Notes: generated by a model from the sequence alone, not told the origin. A stretch of DNA of 64,000 bases from Mucilaginibacter hurinus (GCF_003324525.1 NZ_QGDC01000001.1:1-64000); one strand, 5' to 3'; positions 6,197 through 15,850 are shown, counted from the stretch's first letter. Program-made: numbers and translations.

Positions 6197-7633
6197 TTAC
6201 CAACCGCCACCTAACGCATGGTACACGTTCACCAGCGCGTTCATTTGCGATTTTTTGGTTTCTATCAGCTCAAACCTGGCTTCCAGGGCGTCGCGCTGGG
6301 TGAGCAGCACTTCCATGTAATCGGCCCGGGTTGACTGGAATAACGCGTTAGAAATATTAACCGACCGTGATAATGCCTGCACCTGCTGCGATTTTAAACC
6401 ATAGCTTTTACCGAGGTTGCTTATTTTTGCCAGCTGGTTGGCTACCTCAACATAGGCATTTAAAATAACCCGCTCGTAATTGTACACCGCCTGCAGTTGT
6501 TTGGCGCTGGCAGTGTAATAAGTGGCCTTAATGGCGTTGCGGTTTATCAGCGGCGCGGTAAGGTCGCCGGTAAGCGAATACAACAACGATTCAGGCGTTT
6601 TTAACAGGTATGATGGGTTGAACGCCCGGTAGCCTACCGATGCAGATATGCCAAACGAGGGGTAAAACCGCGCCTTTGCTACCGCTACGTCCAGCTTGGC
6701 GGCGGCAAGGTCCTGCTCGGCCTGCCTGATGTCGGGCCGGTTAGCCAGTAGCTGCGAAGGCAGTCCGGCGTGTACAACATCGGGCACCATAGCCTCAAAG
6801 CCCTGCATATTGCGCGGGATTGGCCGGGGGTACCTGCCCAACAAAAAATTGAGTTTATTTTCTGTCTCTGTTATCTTCTGCTCAATATCATACTGAATGC
6901 TTTTGGTATTTAGCACCTGCGCCTCAAACCTGCGCACGGCCAGCTCGGTAACCCGCGCGGCGTCCTTTTGCATTTTCACAATCTTAAAAGCGTTGTTCTG
7001 TATCTCGATGTTTTGCTTCACTATAGCCAACTGGTTATCCAGCGCCAGCAATTCATAATACGAGTTGGCTATTTCGGCTATCAGGTTGGTCACCATAAAG
7101 TTTTTACCTTCAACCGTAGCCAGGTAGCGCAGCACCGCGGCTTTTTTTGCGTTGCGCAGTTTATGCCATATATCTATCTCCCAGGTGGCATACAGCCCGG
7201 CCTGGTAATCGGGCAGCGGCTCGGGCCTTTCTTTATCGGGCACTATCTCGGTACTCTCTTCCAGCGCGCCGATATTGGTATACCGCGGCGACTTCTCGAT
7301 ACCTGCCCCTGCCCTCGCGCTGAGGAAAGGCAGGTACTCCCCTTTTCGGGCCTGTATTTCGGCCTGGCTTATCTCAATTTCGCGCAGCGTGATGTTCAGT
7401 TCCTGGTTACTGTTCAGCGCGCTATCTATCAGCACGGCAAGATATGGGTCGGTAAAAAATTGCTTCCACTGTACCCTCGCTGTATTGGCGGTGTCTGCCG
7501 GGGTATCGTTATTGTAACCGGCCGGCGTTGCCTTGTTAGCCGCCCGCTGGGTTAACGCCGGCACATTACACGCGGCGCAGGGTAAGGCAAGGCAGGCTAT
7601 TATTATGTAGTTATTTATGCTGTTTTTAAACAT
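6197..7633 (-). CDS. RND efflux outer membrane factor (TolC/OprM family), first operon
   Basis: From the ATG at 7633 this is 478 residues; an ATG at 7645 (482 residues) is also possible. The N-terminus is a signal peptide with Cys residues (LPCAACNV), an imperfect lipobox, so lipidation is uncertain. The body has the two-fold repeated helical pattern of outer membrane efflux proteins, with WKQFFTDPYLAVLIDSAL near 60, WEIDIWHKLRN near 155 and the second-repeat motif LLANRPDIRQAEQDLAAAK near 300. It forms the outer membrane channel of the tripartite pump. It is the last gene of the minus-strand operon and its start overlaps the end of the RND pump gene by 8 bp, indicating coupled translation. 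Confidence 0.92.
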   Translation of the reverse strand: MFKNSINNYIIIACLALPCAACNVPALTQRAANKATPAGYNNDTPADTANTARVQWKQFFTDPYLAVLIDSALNSNQELNITLREIEISQAEIQARKGEYLPFLSARAGAGIEKSPRYTNIGALEESTEIVPDKERPEPLPDYQAGLYATWEIDIWHKLRNAKKAAVLRYLATVEGKNFMVTNLIAEIANSYYELLALDNQLAIVKQNIEIQNNAFKIVKMQKDAARVTELAVRRFEAQVLNTKSIQYDIEQKITETENKLNFLLGRYPRPIPRNMQGFEAMVPDVVHAGLPSQLLANRPDIRQAEQDLAAAKLDVAVAKARFYPSFGISASVGYRAFNPSYLLKTPESLLYSLTGDLTAPLINRNAIKATYYTASAKQLQAVYNYERVILNAYVEVANQLAKISNLGKSYGLKSQQVQALSRSVNISNALFQSTRADYMEVLLTQRDALEARFELIETKKSQMNALVNVYHALGGGW

Positions 7634-10600
7634 GGCTATCGTCATTTAGTGTACTTTTTTTGCGCGACCACGGGAACTTCCGCTTCTTTTTTGGCTTCTT
7701 GCCGGTGTGGTGCATAAAATCCTCGGTAAGCGGCACTTCGTCTTCATCCCTTATCAGGTGGCGGCCATCGGCCAGGCTGGCAAATACATAGTACAAACCC
7801 GGCACTATGATAACGCCAAAAACGGTTCCGAGCAGCATACCCCCGGCGGACGATGCCCCAATGGTACGGTTACCTATAGCACCCGGACCGGTAGCGAAAA
7901 TCAACGGGATCAACCCGGCAATGAAGGCGAAGGATGTCATGAGTATCGGGCGGAAACGTACTTTGGCACCTTCAATGGCGGCATCGAGTATGGTGGCGCC
8001 CTGCTGGCGTTTCTGCACGGCAAATTCCACTATCAGTACGGCGTTTTTACCCAGCAAACCTACCAGCATCACCAGGCCCACCTGCGCGTAAATATCATTT
8101 GATAAGCCCATCAGCTTAAGTAACAGGAAAGCGCCGAACACTCCTACCGGCAATGACAGCACCACCGCAAAAGGCAGTACAAAGCTCTCATACTGCGCGG
8201 CCAGTACAAAATACACAAAGGCCAATACAATAAGGAAGATGTAAAGCGCTTCGTTACCCCGGTTTACCTCATCTTTTGACAGGCCAAGCCAGTCGATACC
8301 ATAACCGCGCGGTAAGGTGGTTGACGCCACTTCCTGTATGGCTTTTATCGCCTCGCCGCTGCTGTACCCGGGCGATGCGGCCCCGTTAATGGCTGATGCC
8401 GTATACATGTTAAAGCGGGTAATCTCATTCAGTCCCTGCGTTTTCTTAATTTTCATAAACGCCGAGTAAGGCACCATTTCGTCGCGGTTGTTTTTTACGT
8501 ACAGCTTTAGCAAGCTGTTAGGCAGGTCGCGGTATTGAGGCGCGGCCTGTACGTACACTTTATAAAATGTACCAAACCTGATGAAACCCTGTTCGTACGT
8601 GCTGCCTATCAGTATAGACAGGTTATCCATCGCCTTCCCTATTGACACGCCTTTTTGCATAGCGGCCTTATTGTCAATAACAAGCTCGTACTGCGGGTAG
8701 TTTGATGCGAAGAACGTGAACAGGCCGGTTAGCTCCTTCCGTTTATACAGCGCGGCCATAAAATCGTCGTTTACTTTGCCGAAAGACTTATAGTCGCCTG
8801 AGTTTGTTTTATCCAGCAATCGGAGCGAAAATCCGCCCGCGGCGCCGTAGCCGGGTACTGCCGGCGGCTGGAAGAACTCGATGGTAGCCCCCGGTATCTC
8901 ATGGGCCTTTTCTTCCAGTTCCTCAATAATCTCAGTCACGTTATGCTCCCTGTCCGACCAGTCTTTAAGGTTGATCAAACAGGTGCCTGCGTTAGAGCCA
9001 CGGCCTTCTGTAAGCACCTCATACCCGGCCAGCGCCGAAACCGATTCAACACCATCCACCTCTTTGGCTATGTGCTGCAATTTGCGGGCTATATCATTAG
9101 TACGCTCCAACGTTGAGCCGGGTGGGGTTTGAATGATGGCGTACACCATACCCTGGTCTTCATTAGGTATAAAGCCCGTTGGCAGTGTGTTGGATGTTAT
9201 CCATATGCCGCCGCAAAAGGCTATCAGCAACGCAAAGGTGATCAGCCTGCGGGCAACAATAACGTTAAGTAACCCAACGTACCGGCCGGTTACACGTTCA
9301 AACCAGTTGTTAAAACCATCTATCATCCTGTTTAACGGCGATTTGCTGCGCGGTTGGCCATGCGTGTTGCGTAATATCATGGCACACAGTACCGGCGTAA
9401 GGGTAAGCGCCACCACGCCCGAAATAACAATGGATGTAGCCATGGTGATAGAGAACTGCCTGTAAAAGATGCCTACCGGCCCCGTCATAAACGCTACGGG
9501 CACAAACACGGCAGTCATCAGCAGTGTAATGGCGATGATAGCACCGCTTATTTCATGCAATACTTTTTTTGTGGCCTTGTAGGGTGTAAGGTGTTCTTCG
9601 TGCATCTTGGTGTGCACGGCCTCAACCACTACAATGGCGTTGTCAACCACTATACCAATGGCCAGTACCAGCGCAAACAGCGTAATAAGGTTGATGGTGA
9701 GGCCAAACAACTGCATAAAAATAAACGCGCCGATAAGCGATACCGGCACGGCCAGCGTTGGTATCAGCGTGGAGCGCCAGTCGCCCAGGAAGATGAATAC
9801 CACGATAGCCACCAGTATAAATGCCTCGGCAAGTGTATGCACTACCTTTTCTACCGAAGCATCAAGGAAACTGGATACGTCATAACTGATCTTGTATTCC
9901 ATCCCGGCAGGGAAAGAACTCGCCTTTATTTCCTCCAGCTTTTCTTTTACCTCTTTGATGATCTCGTTAGCGTTACTGCCATAAGTTTGTTTCAAGGTAA
10001 TGGCCGCCGAAGGATGACCGTCCATATTGGAGTAAATGTCATAAAATTCGCTGCCCAGTTCAACGTCGGCCACATCTGCCAGGTGCAGGCTTTCGCCGTT
10101 GGCATTTGCGCGTATGATGATGTTTTTATACTGCTCAGGTTTGTTAAAGCGCCCCTCGTAAGTAAGTACATATTCCAATGATTGCGAGCGCTTGCCCGAA
10201 CTTTGGCCTATACGGCCGGGCGTACCAATAATGCTTTGCTCTGCCAGCGCGTCCATCACCTCTTCGGTTGATACATTGTAGGCGCGCATACGGTCGGGCT
10301 TAAGCCATATACGCATGGCGTACTGGCGGCTACCCAATATTTTAGCACTGCCCACGCCTTTAAGTCGGCTCAGCTCGGGGATGAGGTTAACGCCCGCAAA
10401 ATTATACAGGAATTTCTCATCAGCATGCGGATCCTTACTATACAGGTTAACATACATCAGCATGTTTGGCGAAGTATAATTTACAATAATGCCTTCGCGC
10501 TGCACCAATTCGGGCAGGTTGTTTACTACCTGCTCAATGCGGTTTTTTACGTTAACTACCGCCTGGTTCGGGTCGGTACTTAAATCAAAAATTACCTGCA

Positions 10601-10868
10601 CAGTGGCCTCGCCCGCGCTGGTGGCGTCTGATGTCATGTACAGCATGCCGGGGGTGCCGTTAATGGATTTCTCCATCGGGATAAGAACTGAATTAACCAG
10701 TACATCGGCACTGGCGCCCGGGTATGCAATGTTTACCACAACCATAGGCGGCGCTATGGACGGAAACTGCGACACAGGCAGGGTATTTATGGCCAGTATA
10801 CCCATAAAGATGATCACTAATGACATGACAATAGCGAGTACCGGCCTTTGAATAAATTTATTAAACAT
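7626..10868 (-). CDS. RND multidrug efflux inner membrane pump (HAE1/AcrB family), first operon
   Basis: A 1080-residue AcrB-type transporter, the proton-driven pump of the tripartite complex. It has the N-terminal helix (FIQRPVLAIVMSLVIIFMGI), porter domains in two halves, twelve predicted membrane helices, and the typical endings LLGKNAVLIVEFAV (TM10 region) and GTVFGVIIVPGLYYV. In TM4 the proton-relay pair is VDNAIVVVE (D409, N410), where AcrB and the second pump in this window have two Asp residues; the TM10 Lys (GKNA) is kept. The C-terminus is a basic tail (KKPKKKRKFPWSRKK). The gene lies between the adaptor (24-bp gap) and the outer membrane factor (8-bp overlap). Substrates are unknown. 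Confidence 0.95.
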   Translation of the reverse strand: MFNKFIQRPVLAIVMSLVIIFMGILAINTLPVSQFPSIAPPMVVVNIAYPGASADVLVNSVLIPMEKSINGTPGMLYMTSDATSAGEATVQVIFDLSTDPNQAVVNVKNRIEQVVNNLPELVQREGIIVNYTSPNMLMYVNLYSKDPHADEKFLYNFAGVNLIPELSRLKGVGSAKILGSRQYAMRIWLKPDRMRAYNVSTEEVMDALAEQSIIGTPGRIGQSSGKRSQSLEYVLTYEGRFNKPEQYKNIIIRANANGESLHLADVADVELGSEFYDIYSNMDGHPSAAITLKQTYGSNANEIIKEVKEKLEEIKASSFPAGMEYKISYDVSSFLDASVEKVVHTLAEAFILVAIVVFIFLGDWRSTLIPTLAVPVSLIGAFIFMQLFGLTINLITLFALVLAIGIVVDNAIVVVEAVHTKMHEEHLTPYKATKKVLHEISGAIIAITLLMTAVFVPVAFMTGPVGIFYRQFSITMATSIVISGVVALTLTPVLCAMILRNTHGQPRSKSPLNRMIDGFNNWFERVTGRYVGLLNVIVARRLITFALLIAFCGGIWITSNTLPTGFIPNEDQGMVYAIIQTPPGSTLERTNDIARKLQHIAKEVDGVESVSALAGYEVLTEGRGSNAGTCLINLKDWSDREHNVTEIIEELEEKAHEIPGATIEFFQPPAVPGYGAAGGFSLRLLDKTNSGDYKSFGKVNDDFMAALYKRKELTGLFTFFASNYPQYELVIDNKAAMQKGVSIGKAMDNLSILIGSTYEQGFIRFGTFYKVYVQAAPQYRDLPNSLLKLYVKNNRDEMVPYSAFMKIKKTQGLNEITRFNMYTASAINGAASPGYSSGEAIKAIQEVASTTLPRGYGIDWLGLSKDEVNRGNEALYIFLIVLAFVYFVLAAQYESFVLPFAVVLSLPVGVFGAFLLLKLMGLSNDIYAQVGLVMLVGLLGKNAVLIVEFAVQKRQQGATILDAAIEGAKVRFRPILMTSFAFIAGLIPLIFATGPGAIGNRTIGASSAGGMLLGTVFGVIIVPGLYYVFASLADGRHLIRDEDEVPLTEDFMHHTGKKPKKKRKFPWSRKKSTLNDDSHV

Positions 10869-10892
10869 GATGTTAAATTTTAGGTACTCAAA

Positions 10893-11972
10893 CTATTCTG
10901 CATGCAGTTTCAGCTGCGATGTGGCCATCTTTGGCTCTTCGTACTCATAAGCTATCTTGTCGCCCTCTTTTACCTTACGCAGGCCTTCAAGCAATATCTT
11001 GTCAGTTTCAGCCAGGCCGGATGTAACCGCGTAGAGGTCCTCCATATCGGCGCCTATGGTTATTTCTCGCGACCGTACTTTGCTGTCTTTATCCAGTATG
11101 TACACATACTTTTTATCGAGCACCTCAAAAGTGGCCTTCTGCGGAATAATGAGCGCATTTTTAAGTGGAACTACCATTTTTATGTTCCCGGTTTCGCCGT
11201 GCCGAAGCAGTCGGTCGGGGTTCGGGAATGTTGCCCTGAAGGGAATGTTACCTGTTTCATTGTCAAAATCGGCCTCAATGGTTTCCACCACGCCCGGATG
11301 GCCAAACTGCTGGTTGTTTGCCATAAGCAAACTCACCTGCTGATTATCTTTTGAGCCTTTAGCTTTGTACTCAAGATATTCAGCTTCCGGAACGTTAAAG
11401 TAAACCCACATTTTACTATTATCAGCCAGCGTGGTGAGCAGATCGCCTTCGTCTAAAAGGCTGCCCTGCCGCACCAAAAAGCGGTCGATAATGCCATCAA
11501 ACGGAGCGCGTATCTGGGTAAACTGCAGGTGCACCTTGGTTAGGGAAAGGTCGGCGTTGGCCTTTTCGAGCTTGGCCCGGGCCATGGCCAGTTCATTAGG
11601 TGCAACAATGCTACTATCTGCTAATCGTTTGGTATTGCGGTATTCTATCTGGGCAAATTTCACTTCAGCCTGGGCTTTCTGCAGTTCTGCCTCGTATAAC
11701 CTGGGCATTATTTGAAACAGCAGCTGGCCTTGTTTTACAAACTGGCCTTCGTCCACATATATTTTTTCCAGGTAGCCGCGTTCCTGTGCGCGTAGTTCGA
11801 TATGGCGTATTGACCGTATCTGGCACACATAATCGTTCACTACAGACGTATCCTTTTTAAGCGGACTGGTCACCAGCAACTTTGATTCAACTTCTTTTTC
11901 TTCTTTTTTAGAGGTACAACTCGTATGGCACAACAAGGCTATAAGGCCTATCAGCACGAGGATTTTATTCAT
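10893..11972 (-). CDS. RND efflux periplasmic adaptor (membrane fusion protein), first operon
   Basis: A 359-residue protein with a lipoprotein-type signal (LIALLCHTSC, Cys near residue 19). The order is a lipoyl half-motif (GYLEKIYVDEGQFVKQGQLLFQI, about 82-105), an alpha-helical hairpin (about 108-145), the second lipoyl half (IRAPFDGIIDRFLVRQGSLL, about 153-173), then beta-barrel and membrane-proximal domains. It bridges the inner membrane pump and the outer membrane channel. It is the first gene of the adaptor-pump-channel operon, with a small secreted protein gene upstream in the same direction. Confidence 0.93.
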   Translation of the reverse strand: MNKILVLIGLIALLCHTSCTSKKEEKEVESKLLVTSPLKKDTSVVNDYVCQIRSIRHIELRAQERGYLEKIYVDEGQFVKQGQLLFQIMPRLYEAELQKAQAEVKFAQIEYRNTKRLADSSIVAPNELAMARAKLEKANADLSLTKVHLQFTQIRAPFDGIIDRFLVRQGSLLDEGDLLTTLADNSKMWVYFNVPEAEYLEYKAKGSKDNQQVSLLMANNQQFGHPGVVETIEADFDNETGNIPFRATFPNPDRLLRHGETGNIKMVVPLKNALIIPQKATFEVLDKKYVYILDKDSKVRSREITIGADMEDLYAVTSGLAETDKILLEGLRKVKEGDKIAYEYEEPKMATSQLKLHAE

Positions 11973-12103
11973 GACAATAATTTTTAAGCAGTAAATTTTT
12001 TTTGAAACGGGGCATATGCATACAAAGGCCCCTGCTGTGTTAGTATTGCAACTACCACGGCAAATAAAGCGCGTGCAGGCTTAAAATACCTGCTTAAAAA
12101 TTA

Positions 12104-12502
12104 TCAGATCCGGATTACGTGAAGCAAAATATGCCGTGAGGAAGATGGAAAAGATGCCTGCACGGGCGTAAAGGTTAACCCGCCCTGCGGCGGGCTACCC
12201 GGCATAGGTGGCCTGAATACCGTAAAGTAATCGCTCAATTCAATAAAACGTTTGCCGGCAGACGATTCTACCTCTTCGGTTTCCGTTTCTTCACCGCAAA
12301 AGGTATTACCTGTTTGGTTAGTGTTTAGCAGGCCACCAGTAATAGCGGCACGGGCCGGAGCAGCAGTGGAGCTAACGGCAATAGCAACGATTTTGCGGTT
12401 GGAATGGCAATGATCGCTGTGATTTGAGTTGGCATGTAAATATCCGTATCCCCCTAACAGGAAAAAGCTCAGAAAGAATACAGATTTTAATAACAGCCTC
12501 AT
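12104..12502 (-). CDS. Small exported protein upstream of the efflux operon, unknown function
   Basis: A 132-residue protein with an N-terminal hydrophobic signal (LLLKSVFFLSFFLLGGYGYLHA) followed by a short His/Cys-rich stretch (NHSDHCHS, about 27-34). The rest is Gly/Pro/Ser-rich and looks unstructured. It lies 131 bp upstream of the adaptor gene on the same strand, so co-transcription is possible. The His/Cys cluster hints at metal contact but proves nothing. I do not recognise the family. Confidence 0.55.
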   Translation of the reverse strand: MRLLLKSVFFLSFFLLGGYGYLHANSNHSDHCHSNRKIVAIAVSSTAAPARAAITGGLLNTNQTGNTFCGEETETEEVESSAGKRFIELSDYFTVFRPPMPGSPPQGGLTFTPVQASFPSSSRHILLHVIRI

Positions 12503-12846
12503 TTAGCCAATAGCATTAATAACTTGGGGCAGCGAATAGCCGGTTATGGTTTTATACCAACGCTGCTAATTTAATAATATTTCGATGAGATAATTATTCT
12601 CTTCAAAATTTTTACACTATTTGATTGCCATTTCGTTAGTGTGGGGCATCAACATCAACGCTTAGTCCGCGGTTGCCGTGTAGCACTGATAGTATTTTCA
12701 CAAATCGTAAGGGTTGAAGCTGCAAAAGCCTCACCCGTCAACGGCAGTGCAGGTTGCAGTTCCATCTAAACCCTCTCCAATTGGAGAGGATATCACTGAC
12801 AGTGCGTTCATCACAAACTTTTAATGGGTGAGGCCGCAGATATCGT
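12503..12846. other. Intergenic region with palindromic repeat
   Basis: No gene. It holds a perfect 18-bp palindrome, cctctccaattggagagg (12772-12789), a shorter cactgacagtg palindrome right after it, and a 9-bp inverted pair gcctcaccc (12728-12736) / gggtgaggc (12826-12834) that brackets both. The nested layout looks like a dispersed REP-type element. The left part must hold the promoter for the small secreted protein and perhaps the efflux operon. Confidence 0.55.
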
Positions 12847-14052
12847 CTAAATTTTCCGCCTTCTCTTTTCCTTCACTATCAAACTCAACTCTCTACTCAT
12901 TTGCCCGGCAATGGCTGTATTTTCCTGGGCGCGCCTAAACAGGTAGGGCAATACGGCCTCCACCGGCCCGTAGGGAACATACTTGGCTACGTTATAGCCG
13001 GCATGCGCCAGGTTAAAGCTCAGGTTATCGCTCATGCCCAGCAATTGCGAAAAGTAAATGTGTGGATTCTTATGATCAATGCCATATTCATCAAGCAAAT
13101 CGGCCAGCAGGCGGCAGCTTTGCTCGTTATGGGTGCCGGCCACTATGGCAATAGTGGCGTGGTGCTGCACCGAATAACGCACCGCCTCATCATAGTCGCG
13201 GTCGGTGGATTGTTTATCCGGCTGTATCGGCGACGGATAGCCCAAGTCGCCGGCCCGCTTACGCTCCTTTTCCATATAGGCGCCGCGTACAATTTTAGCG
13301 CCCAAAATAAATCCTTCTTTTTGCGCAAGGGCATGGTCGGCTTTCAACGATGCCAGTTTATCATGACGGTATAACTGGTACGTATTATAAACTATAATGC
13401 TTTGCTTGTTAAACCTGCGCATCATATCAAGCGCAAGGCCGTCAATGGTTTGTTGTATCCAGCTTTCTTCGGCATCTATCATAACTGGGACGCCTTCGTT
13501 AAACGCTTTTTGGCAGATGGCCAGCACTCTTTGCTGTACCTTTTCCCATTCGGTATCCTCATCAGGTGTTAACGGTACGCCCTCGTCCAGTTTTTCGAGC
13601 AGGCCAAACCGGCCAACGCCAGTAACTTTAAATACAGTAATAGGAATAGCACTGTTGCCTGAGGCGGTAATTATTGTGCGGATAATTTCATCGCGCGTAT
13701 GGTCAAACACCTGCTCTTCATCCTCCCCTTCAACTGAATAATCCAAAATGGTACCCACCCGGCCCGATGCCAGGTTTTTTATAGTACCGGCGCATTCTGC
13801 TATAGTTTCGCCGCCGCAAAAGTGTTTAAAGATGGTAGCCTTTATCAGTCCCTTAACTGGCAGGCCTATCTTAACGGCAAAGTTGGTTACGGGCGGACCT
13901 ATCTTCACCAAAAAATTATAATTAAGGATCTTGAAAAGCCAGTATGCCCGCTTTAAGTGGCGGTTAGAGGCATGCCGGAAAGCTATCTCAGTATTTTCAA
14001 AAGATAGTTCACCGGCGGGCGTAGTGCTGCCGTGAGGAGAATATGAGGTCAT
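12847..14052 (-). CDS. Proline dehydrogenase (PRODH)
   Basis: A 401-residue FAD enzyme that oxidises proline to pyrroline-5-carboxylate, the first step of proline catabolism. It is the single-domain form: no DNA-binding or P5C dehydrogenase domain is attached, and no P5C dehydrogenase gene is adjacent. Recognisable blocks are FKVTGVGRFGLLEKL (about 142-156), VPVMIDAEESWIQQTIDGL (about 188-206), FILGAKIVRGAYMEKERKRA (about 248-267) and the C-terminal half with YNVAKYVPYGPVEAVLPYLFRRAQEN. It is divergent from the S4/aroB unit. Confidence 0.9.
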   Translation of the reverse strand: MTSYSPHGSTTPAGELSFENTEIAFRHASNRHLKRAYWLFKILNYNFLVKIGPPVTNFAVKIGLPVKGLIKATIFKHFCGGETIAECAGTIKNLASGRVGTILDYSVEGEDEEQVFDHTRDEIIRTIITASGNSAIPITVFKVTGVGRFGLLEKLDEGVPLTPDEDTEWEKVQQRVLAICQKAFNEGVPVMIDAEESWIQQTIDGLALDMMRRFNKQSIIVYNTYQLYRHDKLASLKADHALAQKEGFILGAKIVRGAYMEKERKRAGDLGYPSPIQPDKQSTDRDYDEAVRYSVQHHATIAIVAGTHNEQSCRLLADLLDEYGIDHKNPHIYFSQLLGMSDNLSFNLAHAGYNVAKYVPYGPVEAVLPYLFRRAQENTAIAGQMSRELSLIVKEKRRRKI

Positions 14053-14103
14053 ACAGCAAATTTAGAAAATGCATTTACATAACCCATTATCGCGCCAATA
14101 GTT

Positions 14104-14111
14104 TATTTTTG
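14104..14111 (+). promoter_or_regulatory. Probable -7 element (TATTTTTG) for the S4 protein/aroB transcript
   Basis: Matches the Bacteroidota TAnnTTTG box and ends 7 bp before the ATG at 14119, so the transcript would be nearly leaderless. No clear -33 TTTG is seen. Confidence 0.5.
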
Positions 14112-14118
14112 CCACACC

Positions 14119-14325
14119 ATGATCGAATTTGAATTACGCGGCGAGTTTATCCCGCTGATACAGCTGCTTAAAGCTACTAACCTGGTACAAACCGGCGGCG
14201 AAGCCCAAATTGTGGTTACCGAAGGACAAGTGAAATACAATGGCAGCGTTGACTACCGCAAACGCTTAAAAGTACGCCGCGGCGATGTGGTTGAGTTTGG
14301 CAAACATACGATCAGGATAAAATAA
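14119..14325 (+). CDS. S4-domain RNA-binding protein (YbcJ-like)
   Basis: A 68-residue protein made almost entirely of one S4 domain: FIPLIQLLKATNLVQTGGEAQIVVTEGQVKYNG then basic residues RKRLKVRRGDVVEF. This size and pattern fits the YbcJ/YaaA small S4 family, which binds structured RNA; the RNA partner is unknown. It ends 3 bp before the aroB start, so the two are surely co-transcribed. Confidence 0.88.
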   Translation: MIEFELRGEFIPLIQLLKATNLVQTGGEAQIVVTEGQVKYNGSVDYRKRLKVRRGDVVEFGKHTIRIK

Positions 14326-14328
14326 TTT

Positions 14329-15387
14329 ATGGATACTATTTATAGCGACGGCTACCCTATTTTTTTTGAGAACGCAGTTGATGAGCTAACGGCTTTTATA
14401 AAAAACGGCAAATACTCCCGTGTTTTTATTCTGGTTGACGAAAATACATCGGTACACTGCTTGCCTATTGTACAGGATAAATTAGGCAATGCCGATAACT
14501 ACGATATAATTGAGATAAACGCAGGTGAGGAATGTAAGAACATTGATTTTTGCATTGGCGTTTGGAAGATGCTGATAGATTTTGGTGCCGACCGCAAAGC
14601 CCTTATGGTAAATTTAGGCGGCGGCGTTATTACGGATATGGGTGGTTTTGCGGCGTCTACTTATAAACGCGGTATTGATTTTGTGCAGGTACCTACTACC
14701 CTGCTTTCGCAGGTGGACGCTTCGGTTGGGGGAAAAACCGGCATTGATGTAGACAGTGTAAAAAACATCATTGGTACCTTTACCCAGCCTAAAGCCGTAT
14801 TTATTGACTATGATTTTTTACAAACCCTGCCACCACGGCAAATTTTATCAGGCCTGGCCGAAATGCTTAAACACGGCCTTATACTGGATGCCAGTTACTG
14901 GAACCAGCTTAAACAAGCCGACCTGCATAACCCGCCTGCCGAGCTGATACATGCATCGGTAATACTAAAAAATAAGGTGGTTATGGAAGACCCCACCGAA
15001 CAGAACATCCGTAAGAGCCTGAACTTCGGCCATACGATAGGCCATGCGGTGGAAACATGGTCGTTAACGCATGACGGCGACCCGCTTACGCACGGCGAAG
15101 CCATAGCCATTGGCATGCTGTGCGAGGCTTATTTAGCTTATAAACGCACCGGGCTTAGTAAAAATGAACTGGATGAGATACAGTTTGTAATAGGCGGCCT
15201 GTATCAGCATTATTCGCTTAACCCGGCCATGTATGAGGATGTGTACAATATTATGCTGAAAGACAAAAAGAACATTGACGGTAAAATTAACTGCACGCTG
15301 TTAAACCGCATCGGCGAGTTTAATATTGATAACTTTTTTGAAAAAGAAGAGTTGTTTGAGGCACTGGATTATTACGCAGGGTTGTAG
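14329..15387 (+). CDS. aroB: 3-dehydroquinate synthase
   Basis: A 352-residue NAD- and metal-dependent enzyme that cyclises DAHP to 3-dehydroquinate, step two of the shikimate pathway. The NAD-binding motif is GGGVITDMGGFAAS (about 99-112), followed by PTTLLSQVDASVGGKTGID (about 123-141). Metal ligands lie in the Glu of LAEMLKHG (about 177-184), His in NFGHTIGHA (about 230-238) and His in HGEAIAIGM (about 253-261). It follows the S4 protein by 3 bp and precedes the pheA attenuator region, tying two aromatic units together. Confidence 0.97.
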   Translation: MDTIYSDGYPIFFENAVDELTAFIKNGKYSRVFILVDENTSVHCLPIVQDKLGNADNYDIIEINAGEECKNIDFCIGVWKMLIDFGADRKALMVNLGGGVITDMGGFAASTYKRGIDFVQVPTTLLSQVDASVGGKTGIDVDSVKNIIGTFTQPKAVFIDYDFLQTLPPRQILSGLAEMLKHGLILDASYWNQLKQADLHNPPAELIHASVILKNKVVMEDPTEQNIRKSLNFGHTIGHAVETWSLTHDGDPLTHGEAIAIGMLCEAYLAYKRTGLSKNELDEIQFVIGGLYQHYSLNPAMYEDVYNIMLKDKKNIDGKINCTLLNRIGEFNIDNFFEKEELFEALDYYAGL

Positions 15388-15400
15388 GTAATATCTAACT

Positions 15401-15492
15401 CGTCATTGCGAGCGATAGCGTGGCAATCTCTTTAAGCGAGGCAGTCGTGAAGATCTAAAGAGATTGCTTCGTCGTTCCTCCTCGCAATTACG
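15401..15492. repeat. Palindromic MITE-like repeat, copy 1
   Basis: Begins cgtcattgcgagc and ends with gcttcgtcgttcctcctcgcaattacg, an imperfect inverted repeat of about 92 bp. The same termini recur at 19341-19439 on the other side of the pheA operon. It lies 13 bp after the aroB stop. No coding content. Confidence 0.75.
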
Positions 15493-15784
15493 CGTTGGGT
15501 GAAGTTAGTAAACCGACCGCGTTAGGGATTGAAGCGGATACCTGCCAAGTGGTTAAGGCCTGTGGGCGTATGAGCGTACAGCCCGGGCCGCAGGCAACGC
15601 CCTATCAACAAACTGATTTAAGAACTTACATTATATATGTAGGTACAAAATTATATAAAGACGATATCGTTCCCTCCATTCCAGAAATTATAACACCGGT
15701 ATCTGGACAACATTACTACCCAAAAAATAAAAAAATATTTTGCACGTATTATTTATTCCCGTACATTAGCGGCACAATAAAACA
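15493..15784. other. Intergenic repeat-like sequence and leader promoter region
   Basis: The GC-rich half (about 15500-15610) resembles a dispersed intergenic element: it has cccgggccgcaggcaacgccc and an open frame lacking any domain. The AT-rich half (about 15620-15784) should contain the promoter of the pheA operon. Only an imperfect TATTTTG at 15736-15742 is seen. Confidence 0.4.
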
Positions 15785-15850
15785 ATGATAGTTAACAACG
15801 CATATTTTTACGGTTACTACTTTTACTTTAACAGTACGAGCCGGGCTTAA
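15785..15850 (+). CDS. Aromatic-rich leader peptide of the pheA operon attenuator
   Basis: A 21-codon open frame, ATG at 15785-15787 and TAA at 15848-15850. Residues 7-15 read YFYGYYFYF: five Tyr and three Phe codons in nine (15803-15829). This is the pattern of leader peptides that sense charged aromatic tRNAs. It lies just upstream of an antiterminator/terminator pair and the pheA gene. It is too short for ordinary gene calling, but its composition and position make chance unlikely. Confidence 0.85.
   Translation: MIVNNAYFYGYYFYFNSTSRA

Noticed and set aside
6968..7555. Long plus-strand open frame opposite the outer membrane factor gene
   Set aside because: It mirrors the real minus-strand gene, and the protein has no recognisable domain.
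15495..15788. 97-residue open frame before the pheA leader
   Set aside because: It overlaps a GC-rich intergenic repeat and the start of the leader peptide, has no domain and no codon pattern of a real gene.
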